Positions 35,156-45,078 of a DNA stretch of 64,000 bases are shown here, in pieces. Source of the stretch: Sulfomarinibacter sp963741385 (lineage in GTDB: Bacteria; Acidobacteriota; Thermoanaerobaculia; Thermoanaerobaculales; Sulfomarinibacteraceae); NCBI GenBank assembly GCA_963741385.1, contig CAVUHO010000006.1:682001-746000 (forward strand). Reading direction: 5' to 3'. Position 1 is the first letter of the stretch; the number at the start of each line of letters is the position of its first letter. The notes beneath the pieces are model-generated. The model did no database searches, was not told the DNA's origin, and was given only the letters and a program-made list of their open reading frames with translations. The position numbers and the translations under genes were made by a program.

Positions 35156-36472
35156 ATGGACTTCAAACTCGTTCGCCAGTTGCCGGGTACGTTGTGGTCT
35201 GCAGTCGTCATGGAGCTGTTCGAGCGCCTTGCCTACTACGGCATGGTGATGGTGCTCGGGATCTACATCGTCGATCGTCTCGGAGTCCCCGCCGACACTT
35301 TCGGCTGGGTGTATGGGATCTTTACCGCCACCCTGTACTTCCTGCCGGTGCTCGCCGGGGCGCTGGCCGACCGCTTCGGCTACAAACCGGCCTTGATCGT
35401 GGCCTTCGCCACCCTCAGCAGCGGCTACTTCCTGCTCGGGGCGTCGACCGACTTCCGTATCATCTGCGCGGCCCTCGGTCTGATCGCGGTCGGCGGTTCG
35501 ATCATCAAACCGACCATCTCGGGCTCGGTCACCCGCACCACCGAAGAGGGCAGCACCCGGCCGGTCGGTTTCGGCCTCTACTACATGATGATCAACGCCG
35601 GCGGGCTGATCGGCCCGGTGGTGGCGGCGCAGGTGCGCAACCGCTCCGAGTTCCACTTCGTGTTCTGGGTGTCGGCCGCCGCCTGCGCCCTGATGTTGGC
35701 CCAGGCCATCTTCGCCTTCCGCGATCCGGTGCCCGAGGCCGAGCGGAAAAGCGGCAAGGCGTTGTCCGACATCTTCCGCGAGATCGTCATGGTGCTCGCC
35801 AACTGGCGGTTTGTTCTGCTGCTGGTGATCTTCTCGGGCTTCTGGGGCATGATCAATGTGATCTTCGGTTTCCTGCCGATCTACGTCGACACTTTCACCG
35901 ATCTCTATGCGGCCGAGGCGGCCATCGACAAGATCGTACCGTTGACCAGGGTCGCCGGCCATTGGCTCAACGCCGAAGTCCTGATCTCGCTCGACGCATT
36001 GCTCATCGTCCTCTTCCAGGCAACGATCTCTTACCTCACCCGCCGCTGGCCCACCCTTCGCGCGATGCTGGTCGGCACAACCATCGCCACTGTTTCGTGG
36101 GTCTTCCCGGCCATCTCTCCGGTGGCAATGTTCGTGTCGCTCGGCATCGTGGTCTGGTCGTTGGGCGAGATGATCTGTTCCGCACGGTTCTTCGAATACT
36201 GCGGCACCATCGCACCCAAGGACCAGGTGGCGCTCTACCTCGGTTACTCCTTCTTCGCGATCTTTATCGGCAACTTCTACTCCGGTCCGTGGGCCGGGTG
36301 GCTCTACGAGAATTTCATCCGCGTGCCTCACGAGGCGGGCCTCCCGATTCAACCGTGGATCTTCTTCGGCGGGGTCATGGCCATGGGCGCATTCTCGGTG
36401 ATCGGACTCGCGGTCTATGGTCGGTTCATCAACCCCGACCACGCACGCGGGAATCAGGGTGGCGCCGCGTGA
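35156..36472 (+). CDS. POT/PTR2-like MFS peptide transporter
   Basis: A 438-residue major facilitator with about 12-14 hydrophobic segments. The signature ELFERLAYYGM near residue 20 is the ExxER(F/Y) motif of proton-dependent oligopeptide transporters, and ADRFGYKPALI is the A-motif loop. The long loop with NRSEFHFVF and the KIVPLTRVAGHWLNAEV insertion differ from E. coli DtpA. The substrate is probably di-/tripeptides by family. TAAGAT at 35142 lies eight bases before the ATG with no Shine-Dalgarno. A second POT-like gene occurs at 46321. Confidence 0.88.
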   Translation: MDFKLVRQLPGTLWSAVVMELFERLAYYGMVMVLGIYIVDRLGVPADTFGWVYGIFTATLYFLPVLAGALADRFGYKPALIVAFATLSSGYFLLGASTDFRIICAALGLIAVGGSIIKPTISGSVTRTTEEGSTRPVGFGLYYMMINAGGLIGPVVAAQVRNRSEFHFVFWVSAAACALMLAQAIFAFRDPVPEAERKSGKALSDIFREIVMVLANWRFVLLLVIFSGFWGMINVIFGFLPIYVDTFTDLYAAEAAIDKIVPLTRVAGHWLNAEVLISLDALLIVLFQATISYLTRRWPTLRAMLVGTTIATVSWVFPAISPVAMFVSLGIVVWSLGEMICSARFFEYCGTIAPKDQVALYLGYSFFAIFIGNFYSGPWAGWLYENFIRVPHEAGLPIQPWIFFGGVMAMGAFSVIGLAVYGRFINPDHARGNQGGAA

Positions 36473-36978
36473 TCGAAGCTCTGCGCGCCCTGTTCAGCCA
36501 CCCGAGCTTTCCCAGCCTGCACGTGATGGTGGTGCACTTCCCGATCGCCTTCATCGCCTTCGCGCCGCTGCTCGACCTCGCGTGTCTGGTGTTTCGCGAC
36601 CGGGTGTGGCTCGATCGGGCGGCCGCCACCATGTACCTCTTGGGCACGCTCGGCGCCGGCGCCGCCTACCTTCTGGGTGAACGTGCAGCAGAGGCCGTGG
36701 TCTCGATGACCCCGGCGGCCGAATCGGCACTGGCCGACCACGAGGCGCAGGCGGTTATCGCCCTGGTGGTGGTCGCCGCGGTCACCTTGCTGCGGTTGAT
36801 GGTGACCTGGATGAGCCGGAACGACCGCCGGATCAAGGTCGGGATCTTCCGCCTGCTGGCGCTGCCCGCCGCGTTCGCGGCGCTGGCGATGCTCGCCCTC
36901 ACCGCCGACCTCGGCGGGGCGCTGGTCTACCGGCACGGCGTCGGTGTGAATGTTGAATCGTCGGACGTTCAACGTTAG
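36469..36978 (+). CDS. DUF2231 membrane protein
   Basis: A 169-residue protein with four hydrophobic segments: LHVMVVHFPIAFIAFAPLLDLA, MYLLGTLGAGAAYLLG, AVIALVVVAAVTLLRLM and ALPAAFAALAMLALTADLGG. The N-terminal VHFP motif and late DLGG are typical of DUF2231, a family of unknown role sometimes linked to haem or redox proteins. GTG 36469 overlaps the POT stop (GTGA), so the two are coupled. The last nine codons (NVESSDVQR) come from a GTTGAA/GTTCAA repeat. Confidence 0.82.
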   Translation: MIEALRALFSHPSFPSLHVMVVHFPIAFIAFAPLLDLACLVFRDRVWLDRAAATMYLLGTLGAGAAYLLGERAAEAVVSMTPAAESALADHEAQAVIALVVVAAVTLLRLMVTWMSRNDRRIKVGIFRLLALPAAFAALAMLALTADLGGALVYRHGVGVNVESSDVQR

Positions 36979-37855
36979 GCCTTTCCGCCACAGTTCTTTC
37001 TGGAGGTTTCGTGAGTCTGGACAAACTGATCGTGATCGAAGGCGTCGAGCTGCACCTCGCCCGGCCGGTGCGCGAGGCGCCGACCTGGATCGGACAGCGC
37101 GAGGTCCTGTTGCAGCTCCTCGCCTCGTGGTCGCTCTTCGCCCCGAACGACGTGCCGCTCAACCCCCGCCTGCTCGGCAAACCCGGGGTCGGCAAGACGA
37201 CGCTGGCCTGCGCCGCGGCGCGCGAGCTCGGGCGCGACATCTTCATCGTCCAGGCGACCACCGACATCCGGCCCGAAGACCTCCTGGTGACTCCCGTTCT
37301 GAGCCCGGACGGGGGCGTGCGCTACATGGCCTCGCCGCTGGTCACCGCCATGGTGCGCGGGGGCGTCTGCATCCTCGACGAGGGCAACCGCATGAGCGAG
37401 AAATCGTGGGCGTCGCTGGCGCCGTTGCTCGACCACCGGCGCTCCGTCGAGAGCGTGGTCGCCGGCATCACCATCAACGCCCACCCGGACTTCCGCTTTG
37501 TCACAACCATGAACGAGGACGCCTCGACCTATGAAGTCCCCGAGTACATCCACTCCCGGTTGATGCCCCAGATCGTGATCGACTTTCCCGACGAGGACGA
37601 GGAACGGGCCATCCTTGAAAGCCAGGTCGGCGCGGCCGACGAGGAGGTCCTGAACTATGTTCTCTCGTTTCTCCAGGCGGCCCACCTCGCGGACCTCCGC
37701 TACTCGGTCCGCGACGGCATCAACATCGCCCGCTACGCCATGAAGACCCTGCGCCGCGGCGAGGCCGCCGACGCCCGCGACGCCGTCGACACGGCCCTCA
37801 GGCTCGCCCTCGGGGAGGAAGATGCGGAGCCCTTCCGGTTGGTGACGCGAGTGAA

Positions 37856-37975
<120 letters not shown>

Positions 37976-37993
37976 CTCCAACTTGGTGGAAGT

Positions 37994-39982
37994 GTGACCT
38001 CCCTCGACCTCGACCTCATCGCCCCGGAGGCGGTTGCCGGCATCCGGGTGATGCCGGTGCTCCACGAGCGGGTCGATTTCGCGGGGTTGGTGCGGCGGGT
38101 TCTCACTGGGCTCGACCCCGCGGCGGTCGCGGTCGAGCTGCCGACCACCCTCGCCGAAGCCGCAGCCACGGCGGTGTCGCGGTTGCCGAAGATCTCGGTC
38201 GTCGTGTCCGAAGAACCGGGGGAGGATGCGCTGATCTGGGCGGTGACCCCCGGCGACCCGCTGGTGGAGGGCATGCGGTGGGCGGTTGACAACGACCGCC
38301 GGGTGCTGCTCATCGACCCCGACATCCGCTACCGCGGCCGCCGTCACGATCATCTCCCCGACCCGCACGCCATGCACTCGCTGGGCGAAGGCGAGTATGT
38401 CGACCTCCTCCGCCGCCTCGCCGACCGCGCACCCCACGACGACCGCGACCGACTGCGCGAGCAGGGGATGGCCTTTCACCTCCACGAAGCCCGCAGCCAG
38501 GTGGATGGCATGATCCTGGCTCTGGTCGGTGCCGCCCACGCCACCAGGGTCGCCGGCCTGCTCCGGGGTTCGACGGCGCCGCCCCTGGCCCGTCAGCAAC
38601 GGACCCGGGTTCTGATCCGCCACCTCCACCCCGACAGCCTGACGGCTGTCCTGCCCGATGCGCCGCTCGCCCATTCGACGTGGGAGATCCTCCGCGGCGG
38701 CCGGCTTCCCGAGGAGCCCGATCTCTTCGCCACCGTCGCGCCGAAAATCGAGACGTCGTTCGGCCCGTTGACGGTCATCGCCGGCGGGCGCAGCGAGACA
38801 CCCGGCCTCCGGCAACACCAGGTGGCCTCCTACGCGGCCCACCACGGAAATCGACCTACCCAGGGTGGGATGGTGACCGACCGCGGCGCGCTCGAGGCCG
38901 TGGTGTGGCGGGTCGGATCGGCTTCCTACCGCGAGCAGACCAGGACCGAAACCACGCGCTGGCAGCAAAGGCTCTTCTTCGACTTTGCCCGTCGCTACGC
39001 GAGGATCCAGGGACGGTTGGTGCCCGGTCTGTACGAGATGGTGGTCGCAGCCCGTGGGGTTGGCGACGACAACCTGGCGTGGGAAGTCTTCGATACGGCC
39101 CGATGCTACCCCTGGCAGGAATCATCCGCCGAGATCGAGACCGCTCACATCGACGGCGAGATGCTCGACCTCGGGACGCGGTCGGTGCGTTTCCGCCGCC
39201 GTTTCCTGAGGACCAAACAACGACCGCTGTCGGTCCCGGTCCGCCGCCACCCCTCCCCCGACGACCCCGCCGACTGGCTCCGCGCCTTCTCGGGTGAGGG
39301 CATCTGCTCCTACCCTCCCGAAGACGTCGTCGTTGAGGACTGGGGCCGGCACCTCAAGCTGCGGGCCGCCTCCGTCCTCAGCGCCGAAAGCTCGCGTTCC
39401 GAGCCCTTCACCACCAGCATGCTCGACGGCATCGACCTGCGCGAGACCCTGCTGCACCGCCACGAGGGCAGAATCTGGGTCCGCGAGCGGGGGCGGGAAC
39501 CGGGCGCGGCGGGCGCAGTGGTGATGATCTTCGACGAGGACGGTTCGGACACCGCCTACCCCTATCTGATGTCCTGGCTGGGCGAGCACGACCAGGAATC
39601 CGACATGGCCCTCTACGCCACCGACCCGCTGCAACAGGTGGTCGGCCCGGGCATCATGCGGGCGACCTACGGCGGATTCATGCTCACCTATCCCCCCGGC
39701 AGGCTCTTCGACGTGTGGCGGGACCCCGACTACGGGGAGGCGCGCAGCAAACCGGAGGTGCTCCTGATGGCGGCGGTCGACTACAGCGTCGAGCCGATCG
39801 TGGTGCACGTCGGCCGACACCCTCCGACCGCGGCGATCCGGGAGTACGCTTCGCGGAGGGCAAAACGGATCGTCCACCTCCCGCTCGGCAGCCTCTCTCC
39901 CTCGAGCGTCAGCAAGGTCCGGGTCGTCCACATCCTCGCCGGACACGACAAACGCGAGATCGCAAAGGACTATTTGTGGTGA
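37994..39982 (+). CDS. Large protein of unknown function next to MoxR
   Basis: A 662-residue soluble protein I do not recognise. The N-terminus (GIRVMPVLHERVDFAGLVRR, then DPAAVAVELPTTLAEAA) and the later SQVDGMILALVGAAHATRVAGLL resemble the strand-and-helix pattern of TraB/PrgY-like or DUF5682-type proteins, in which a VELP or VEGP strand lies near the start. The latter are often encoded with MoxR. The second half is rich in Arg, Trp and His (WGRHLKLRAASVL, then LLHRHEGRIWVRERGREPG) and ends KRIVHLPLGSLSPSSVSKVRVVHILAGHDKREI. No signal peptide or TM helix is seen. GTG start after GGTGGA. Probably co-transcribed with MoxR. Confidence 0.75.
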   Translation: MTSLDLDLIAPEAVAGIRVMPVLHERVDFAGLVRRVLTGLDPAAVAVELPTTLAEAAATAVSRLPKISVVVSEEPGEDALIWAVTPGDPLVEGMRWAVDNDRRVLLIDPDIRYRGRRHDHLPDPHAMHSLGEGEYVDLLRRLADRAPHDDRDRLREQGMAFHLHEARSQVDGMILALVGAAHATRVAGLLRGSTAPPLARQQRTRVLIRHLHPDSLTAVLPDAPLAHSTWEILRGGRLPEEPDLFATVAPKIETSFGPLTVIAGGRSETPGLRQHQVASYAAHHGNRPTQGGMVTDRGALEAVVWRVGSASYREQTRTETTRWQQRLFFDFARRYARIQGRLVPGLYEMVVAARGVGDDNLAWEVFDTARCYPWQESSAEIETAHIDGEMLDLGTRSVRFRRRFLRTKQRPLSVPVRRHPSPDDPADWLRAFSGEGICSYPPEDVVVEDWGRHLKLRAASVLSAESSRSEPFTTSMLDGIDLRETLLHRHEGRIWVRERGREPGAAGAVVMIFDEDGSDTAYPYLMSWLGEHDQESDMALYATDPLQQVVGPGIMRATYGGFMLTYPPGRLFDVWRDPDYGEARSKPEVLLMAAVDYSVEPIVVHVGRHPPTAAIREYASRRAKRIVHLPLGSLSPSSVSKVRVVHILAGHDKREIAKDYLW

Positions 39983-40003
39983 AGACCCTGACGGGTTTTC
40001 AAT

Positions 40004-40148
40004 TCTCAATTTTGAATTTTGAATTTTGAATTCCCGGCCTCCCACCCCAAATCACTGATAGGCGATTTCCTGAAAGGGCAAACGGCCGCCCTCCAGGGAA
40101 AGGATGGGTGGGAATTCAAAATTCAAAATTCAAAATTAAGAATTCAAT
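40004..40148. repeat. Paired TTTTGAA / TTCAAAA heptamer arrays
   Basis: TTTTGAA heptamers (about four, 40006-40032) and the complementary TTCAAAA heptamers (about four, 40114-40140) face each other across CCTCCCACCCC...GATGGGTGGG. It lies between the convergent unknown gene and the thioredoxin-lipoprotein gene; the second array covers the last bases of the latter. Confidence 0.75.
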
Positions 40149-41385
40149 ATTGGCGCCGTCGTGTGCCGGGATAGTCGTCGAAGGTCGGGTGGTCGTCGAA
40201 TTTCTCTCCGGCTGTCATGCGGGCGACGACGGTCCGAAATGCCTCGGCACGAGATTCTTCGGAGGTCTCGGCGGCGTGTTCTTCGAGCGCGACGGCCTCG
40301 GCCACTTCCCCCCTCGCATAGAGGATTCGGGCGAGGGTGTCGGCGGTCTCGGGGGCCGGGACCGCCGCATAGGATTGGCGAGCGATCATCGTGGCCCGCT
40401 CGAGCTCCCGGCCTGAGAGATAGAGCCGCCACGCGACGTCGTTGAGAAAGTCTGCCGGCGCCGCAGCACCTTCGTGGTCGAACCAACGAAGGTAGAGGTC
40501 GGCGGCGAAATCGTAGTGGCCGTTGCCGAAGGCGAAGCTCGCGATGTCGAGCAGCTGATCCGGCAGGACGTGATCGAGGTCCGGAATTTCGAGCAGTGTC
40601 GCGGCGTCCTCGTAGCGCGCGGCCTTCAACAGCTCCGCCTGTTCGTCGGCGGGGAGGTCCACCAGGTCATCCTCGACGACCTTGTGCAGGCGGGCGGTGC
40701 CGTCGGTGTCCGGGACGTCAAGACCACGCCCCCACCCCTGTCTGTAGAGCCTCGCGGCCCGCTGGTAAATCCTTTCATGCAGCTCCACCCGGGCGGCAAA
40801 CATCAGACGACGGCAGACATGCGTCTGTTCACCCTTGGTGGCACGGTGAAAAGCATCGATCCGGCTGATGGCGCCCTCGGGGTCTGACCTCTTGAGCAGG
40901 CCCTCGACCGATCGCTCGATGGCGTCGATATTCCCCGGGTCCTCTTCGAGCACCCGCAGGGAGGCAAGGAATGTATCGCCGGTCCGGATTCGCTGCACGC
41001 GTCGCAGGAACTTGTCCGGGGGAAGATAGCCGAGAATGCGTTCCACCTCGTTGCCTCGCGCGTCAAAGAAGATCAGGGTCGGGTAGCTCTCGACGCCGTA
41101 TCTGGCTGCGAACTCGGCACCACCGTTTTCGGCGTTCAGCTTGAGGGCCACGAACTTCGACAGTTCCTGACGAACCTCAGGGTCGGAAAACGTGTCCGAA
41201 TCCAGACGCCGGCACCAGTTGCACCAGTCGGTGTAGAACTCGGCCATGACGACGGTCTTCCGCGCTGCGGCCTCGTTGCAGGCGTCATCAAAACCGCCTT
41301 TGAACCACACCGGTTGTGCGTCCCGCTGACACGCCGCAATCGCCACAAGGGCAAGGAAAGTCAGCAGTGAACAGGCTCGGCGCAC
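40144..41385 (-). CDS. Thioredoxin-fold lipoprotein with helical repeat C-terminus
   Basis: A 413-residue exported lipoprotein. The signal VRRACSLLTFLALVAIAAC ends in a lipobox cysteine; GTG 41385 has GGAGG five bases upstream, so the longer frame is rejected. Residues about 35-150 form a thioredoxin domain: VVMAEFYTDWCNWCRRLD with a CNWC active site and cis-Pro in YGVESYPTLIFFD. The remainder is alpha-helical with TPR-like alternation (ADFLNDVAWRLYLSGRELERA..). It probably reduces or isomerises disulfides in the periplasm. It is downstream of the efflux operon but 194 bases apart. Confidence 0.88.
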   Translation of the reverse strand: MRRACSLLTFLALVAIAACQRDAQPVWFKGGFDDACNEAAARKTVVMAEFYTDWCNWCRRLDSDTFSDPEVRQELSKFVALKLNAENGGAEFAARYGVESYPTLIFFDARGNEVERILGYLPPDKFLRRVQRIRTGDTFLASLRVLEEDPGNIDAIERSVEGLLKRSDPEGAISRIDAFHRATKGEQTHVCRRLMFAARVELHERIYQRAARLYRQGWGRGLDVPDTDGTARLHKVVEDDLVDLPADEQAELLKAARYEDAATLLEIPDLDHVLPDQLLDIASFAFGNGHYDFAADLYLRWFDHEGAAAPADFLNDVAWRLYLSGRELERATMIARQSYAAVPAPETADTLARILYARGEVAEAVALEEHAAETSEESRAEAFRTVVARMTAGEKFDDHPTFDDYPGTRRRQY

Positions 41386-41579
41386 CTCGACCTCCGTTCG
41401 GTCCCACCCCCGGAACGGTTCGAGAACCGCTCTTTTTCCAACCACTGTGCCGGAATCACCACACCGAGAGCACGACCGCACACCAGTCCCCGGGGTCCAG
41501 GGCTGCGGCGCTTCGCTGTCTCACTTATCAGCTACGTTCTCGCGCCTCCCGGGTTGCAAGCGGCTACGGGAACTTTGGT

Positions 41580-42782
41580 TCATTCGGTACGCAACGCGTC
41601 CACGGGATCGAGGGCCGCAGCCCTTCGCGCCGGGGCGACACCGCTCACGACGCCGACCACGAAGCACATGACCAGAGCCGCGGCGATCGCCAACGGCGGC
41701 GTGCTCAGAGGAAGGCCCGGAACCACTGCCCTGCCAAGGGCGGTCAGCGACAGACCGGCGAGAAGTCCCAGCGTGCCCCCGGCCACCGCGAGCAGCACCG
41801 ACTCGAGCAGAAACAGCGCCTGCACCGTTCCCCGCGTCACGCCGAGCGCGCGCAGCAGACCGATCTCGTTGGTTCGTTCGTGGACCGAGATCCACATGAT
41901 CGTGAGAATGCCCATCGCACCGACCAACAGTGAAACTCCGGCGATTCCCGAAACGGCGATGGTGATCATGCCGATGATCTTGCCGAAGGTGTCGAGCATC
42001 TCGGTCTGGGTGGTGATCGTGAAGTCCTCTTCGTCGCGGTGGCGGGCCATCAGCACGGCTCGAGCGCCGTCGACAACCTCCGGTATGACATCAGCCCCTG
42101 CCGCCACGATGTCGATCTCCTGGAGCTCGTCGACGTCGAAGAGATCCATTGCGGTGGCAACCGGAATATATGCCGTGTCGTCGAGGTCGAAGCCGAGCAG
42201 TTGACCCTTGGATTCCATCACCCCGATCACCAGGAACGAGTAGCCGCCGATACGCACCCGTTTCCCGAGCGGCGAGACCTCGTCAAAGAGCTCCCGAGTC
42301 AGCTTGGAGCCGAGGACTGCGTACGAGGCGCGACGGTTAGGGTCCATCTTTGGCAGGAAACTGCCCTGAGCGATGTTGAAACGCCACGCCGCGGACGCCT
42401 CCCAGCCGACGCCGTAGATGAAGACGCTGCGACCGCGCCCATTGCCCTCGACCCGCGCCTGGCCCATCGCTACCGGGACGACCTCGTTGACGCCGGGTAC
42501 CTTGCGCAGGGCCTCGGCGTCGTCGATCGTCAGCTTGTGGGTGGTGCCGCCGAGGGCGCCAGGGAGGCCGAGGGTCTTCACCCTGCCCGGGTTGATCCCG
42601 ATAAGACTGGTGCCAAACTGGGTGAACTGACCCACGATGTAGTTCCGGGTTCCTTCGCCCAGGGAGGTCAGCAGAATCACCGCGGTCACGCCGATCGCGA
42701 CCCCGAGCGCCGACAGAAACGACCGCAGGCGCTGCCCGCGCAAGGCACCGCCAGCAAAGCGGAGCAGCTCGATCAGATCCAC
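41580..42782 (-). CDS. MacB/FtsX-type ABC permease (second subunit)
   Basis: A 400-residue inner-membrane permease with one N-terminal TM helix (LRSFLSALGVAIGVTAVILLTSLGEG), a periplasmic MacB-core domain and three C-terminal TM helices with the conserved loop ERTNEIGLLRALGVTRG and end ARRAAALDPVDALRTE. It pairs with the permease at 42910, so the pump has two different permease chains plus a separate ATPase. GTG 42782 is the likely start (VDLIELLRFAGGAL); a TTG at 42794 is possible. Confidence 0.92.
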   Translation of the reverse strand: MDLIELLRFAGGALRGQRLRSFLSALGVAIGVTAVILLTSLGEGTRNYIVGQFTQFGTSLIGINPGRVKTLGLPGALGGTTHKLTIDDAEALRKVPGVNEVVPVAMGQARVEGNGRGRSVFIYGVGWEASAAWRFNIAQGSFLPKMDPNRRASYAVLGSKLTRELFDEVSPLGKRVRIGGYSFLVIGVMESKGQLLGFDLDDTAYIPVATAMDLFDVDELQEIDIVAAGADVIPEVVDGARAVLMARHRDEEDFTITTQTEMLDTFGKIIGMITIAVSGIAGVSLLVGAMGILTIMWISVHERTNEIGLLRALGVTRGTVQALFLLESVLLAVAGGTLGLLAGLSLTALGRAVVPGLPLSTPPLAIAAALVMCFVVGVVSGVAPARRAAALDPVDALRTE

Positions 42783-42796
42783 CCAACCCCCCAACC

Positions 42797-42905
<109 letters not shown>

Positions 42906-42909
42906 CTTT

Positions 42910-44109
42910 TCATCGTCCCGCCAACGCCAGCACCGGGTCGAGGTGCGCCGCCCGCCGCGCCGGCACGACGCCGAAGAACACGCCCACAACCACGGAGGTG
43001 ACCAGCGAGGCCACCACCGCCCAGGTTGGCGTCGACGCCGGAAACGTCGGGTAGATGCGGATAAACACCTGCACGGCCGCGCTGCCGACCACGAGACCGG
43101 TGACCCCGCCGAGGGTCGACAGAACCGAGGCCTCTGCGATGAAGACCGAGATGATCTGAGCGGTGGTCGCCCCCAGCGCCTTGAGGAGGCCGATCTCGTG
43201 GCGGCGCTCCGACACCGCCACCAGCATGACGTTCATGATGCCCACCCCGGCAACGGTCAGGGACACCGACGCGATGGCGGCCAGGGCCATGGTGAGCACG
43301 CCGAGAATCGAGTTGAGCGTGGTCACCACAGCGTCCTGGGTGATGATGGTGACGTCCTCGGCGCGGTGCCTCTGGGCAAGCAGGTCGAGGATCGCAGTTT
43401 TGGTTGCCTCGAGCTCTCCGTCGCTGTCGACCTCGACCAGGATCCGGAACAGCGAACTCCGGTTGAAGATCCGCATGGCGGTCCGCACCGGCACCATCAC
43501 AACATCGTCGAAATCAAAACCGAGGGAGCGCCCCCGCGGCTCGAGAACGCCGACCACCCGGAACCTCCACTCACCGAGCCGCACCACCCGGCCGAGCGGG
43601 CTCTCGGCGCCAAAGAGCTCTCGCGCCACCTTGATGCCGAGCACGATCTCGCTGCCCCCCTGATCGGGATCCCCCGGCGATAGATACTGGCCCGCTCCGA
43701 TTCTCAGCCTTCGCACCTCCAGGAGTTCCGCGGTGGTCCCGATGACCGGCAGCGAGCGGCTCTTGCCGCCGTAACGCACCTTTTCCTCGCCGGTTGCCAG
43801 CGGCGCCGCGCGCACCACGCCGGGCACCCGCGACGAAATCGCCCGGAAGTCATCGATGGTGAGGTCGTGGACCACCCCGCCGAAGGGCATCATGCCCGTC
43901 GTTTCCACCTTGCCCGGGAGGACGATCAGCAGGTTGGAACCGAGCGAGCTGAACTCCTGGACCACGTACAGCCGGGCGCCCTCGCCGAGGGCGGTCAGGG
44001 CCACCACCGCTGCAATTCCGACCGCCACGCCGGCCACCGACAGAGCGGTCCGCAGCCGGTGGCCGCGCAGCGCACCGATGGCAAAACGGATGAGCTCAGA
44101 CGGAGCCAT
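42910..44109 (-). CDS. MacB/FtsX-type ABC permease (first subunit)
   Basis: A 399-residue permease with the MacB layout: N-terminal TM helix in LRTALSVAGVAVGIAAVVALTALGEG, periplasmic domain (SSLGSNLLIVLPGKVETTG), then three TM helices with the loop ERRHEIGLLKALGATTAQ and the C-terminal ARRAAHLDPVLALAGR. It is clearly paralogous to the neighbour at 41580, indicating duplication. It lies in the order adaptor, ATPase, permease, permease on the minus strand. Confidence 0.93.
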   Translation of the reverse strand: MAPSELIRFAIGALRGHRLRTALSVAGVAVGIAAVVALTALGEGARLYVVQEFSSLGSNLLIVLPGKVETTGMMPFGGVVHDLTIDDFRAISSRVPGVVRAAPLATGEEKVRYGGKSRSLPVIGTTAELLEVRRLRIGAGQYLSPGDPDQGGSEIVLGIKVARELFGAESPLGRVVRLGEWRFRVVGVLEPRGRSLGFDFDDVVMVPVRTAMRIFNRSSLFRILVEVDSDGELEATKTAILDLLAQRHRAEDVTIITQDAVVTTLNSILGVLTMALAAIASVSLTVAGVGIMNVMLVAVSERRHEIGLLKALGATTAQIISVFIAEASVLSTLGGVTGLVVGSAAVQVFIRIYPTFPASTPTWAVVASLVTSVVVGVFFGVVPARRAAHLDPVLALAGR

Positions 44110-44114
44110 GCGTC

Positions 44115-44222
44115 CGCCAATTTCGGATTTCGGATTTCGGATTTCGGATTTTTCCCCCGCTCACCCGACTTTCAGGGGGAGGTTGGGCGGAAAATCCGAA
44201 ATCCGAAATCCGAAATCCGATA
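44115..44222. repeat. Inverted ATTTCGG / CCGAAAT heptamer arrays inside the efflux operon
   Basis: Four ATTTCGG copies (44119-44150) and four CCGAAAT copies (44192-44220) flank CCCCCGCTCACCCGAC and GGGGGAGGTTGGGCGG. The arms are complementary over their whole length, making the clearest example of the composite palindrome. Confidence 0.82.
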
Positions 44223-44229
44223 TTCCTGG

Positions 44230-44898
44230 TCATCGTCTCTCCACGATCCCGCCGTCATCCATACGGACCGCGGTTCGCGCGTGCTTCGCGACCTCCGGGT
44301 CGTGGGTGACGAGCACAACCGTTTGGCCGTCGGCGTTCATGGCGTCCAGAAGACCCATCACCTCGACGGCCGCCGCCCGATCGAGATTACCGGTCGGCTC
44401 GTCGGCGAGCAGTAACCTGGGCCGCATGACGACCGCGCGGGCGATGGCCACCCGCTGGCGCTGACCACCCGACAGCTGGTCGGGACGGTGGTGCGCCCTG
44501 TCCACGAGCCCGACCGCCGCGAGCGCCGCGGCTGCCCGATCCCTCCTTTCGGTCCGCGCCACGCCCGCAAACAACATCGGCAGCTCGACGTTGCCCTGGG
44601 CCGTGAGCCGCGGCAGGAGGTGGAAGAACTGAAAGACAAAGCCGATCTCGGACTGCCGCATCCGGGTCCGTTCGCCGTCCGTCAACGTGCCCACGTCGTG
44701 GCCGTCGAAGGTGTAGGTCCCGGATGTCGGCCGGTCGAGGCATCCGAGAATGTTCAGGAGGGTGGACTTGCCGGACCCGGATGGTCCCATCAACGCCAGG
44801 TAGTCTCCCTCGTTGATCTCGAGGTCGACCGCGTGCAACGCGTGCACGTCCGAATCGCCGACGTGGTACGTGCGCCAGATGTCTTTCAGGAGGATCAC
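44230..44898 (-). CDS. MacB/LolD-type ABC ATPase
   Basis: A 222-residue ATPase: Walker A GPSGSGKST, Q-loop VFQFFHLLPRLTAQGNV, signature LSGGQRQRVAIARA, Walker B LLLADEPTGNLD, H-loop VTHDPEVAKHA. The DEPTGNLD string and the N-terminal LKDIWRTYHVGD..VHALHAVDLEI are typical of the MacB/LolD (mechanotransmission) group. GTG 44898 is the start; the frame upstream reads through a repeat array. It drives the two downstream permeases. Confidence 0.94.
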   Translation of the reverse strand: MILLKDIWRTYHVGDSDVHALHAVDLEINEGDYLALMGPSGSGKSTLLNILGCLDRPTSGTYTFDGHDVGTLTDGERTRMRQSEIGFVFQFFHLLPRLTAQGNVELPMLFAGVARTERRDRAAAALAAVGLVDRAHHRPDQLSGGQRQRVAIARAVVMRPRLLLADEPTGNLDRAAAVEVMGLLDAMNADGQTVVLVTHDPEVAKHARTAVRMDDGGIVERR

Positions 44899-44911
44899 GG
44901 CACGTACTCGA

Positions 44912-45075
44912 CTTCGAATTTCGGATTTTGAATTTTGAATTTTGAATTGTCGCGCACCCACCCATCTTTCAGGAAGTAGGAATTAGGAATTAGGAATGTC
45001 ATCCACCTAACCATTTCGAGAGCACTGGGAGGGGGGCCGAAATTCCGAATTCCTAATTCCTCATTCCTAATTCTG
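44912..45075. repeat. Mixed heptamer arrays between adaptor and ATPase genes
   Basis: One spot shows all variants: TTTCGGA and TTTTGAA heptamers (44914-44948), TTAGGAA heptamers (44977-44998) and AATTCCG/AATTCCT heptamers (45040-45072), with CCCACCCATC and CTGGGAGGGGGG between. The co-occurrence supports a common origin of the variants. Confidence 0.78.
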
Positions 45076-45078
45076 CGG

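Noticed and set aside
41386..41579. Gene between the permease and the thioredoxin lipoprotein
   Set aside because: No frame with a ribosome binding site or plausible composition; I see only spacer DNA.
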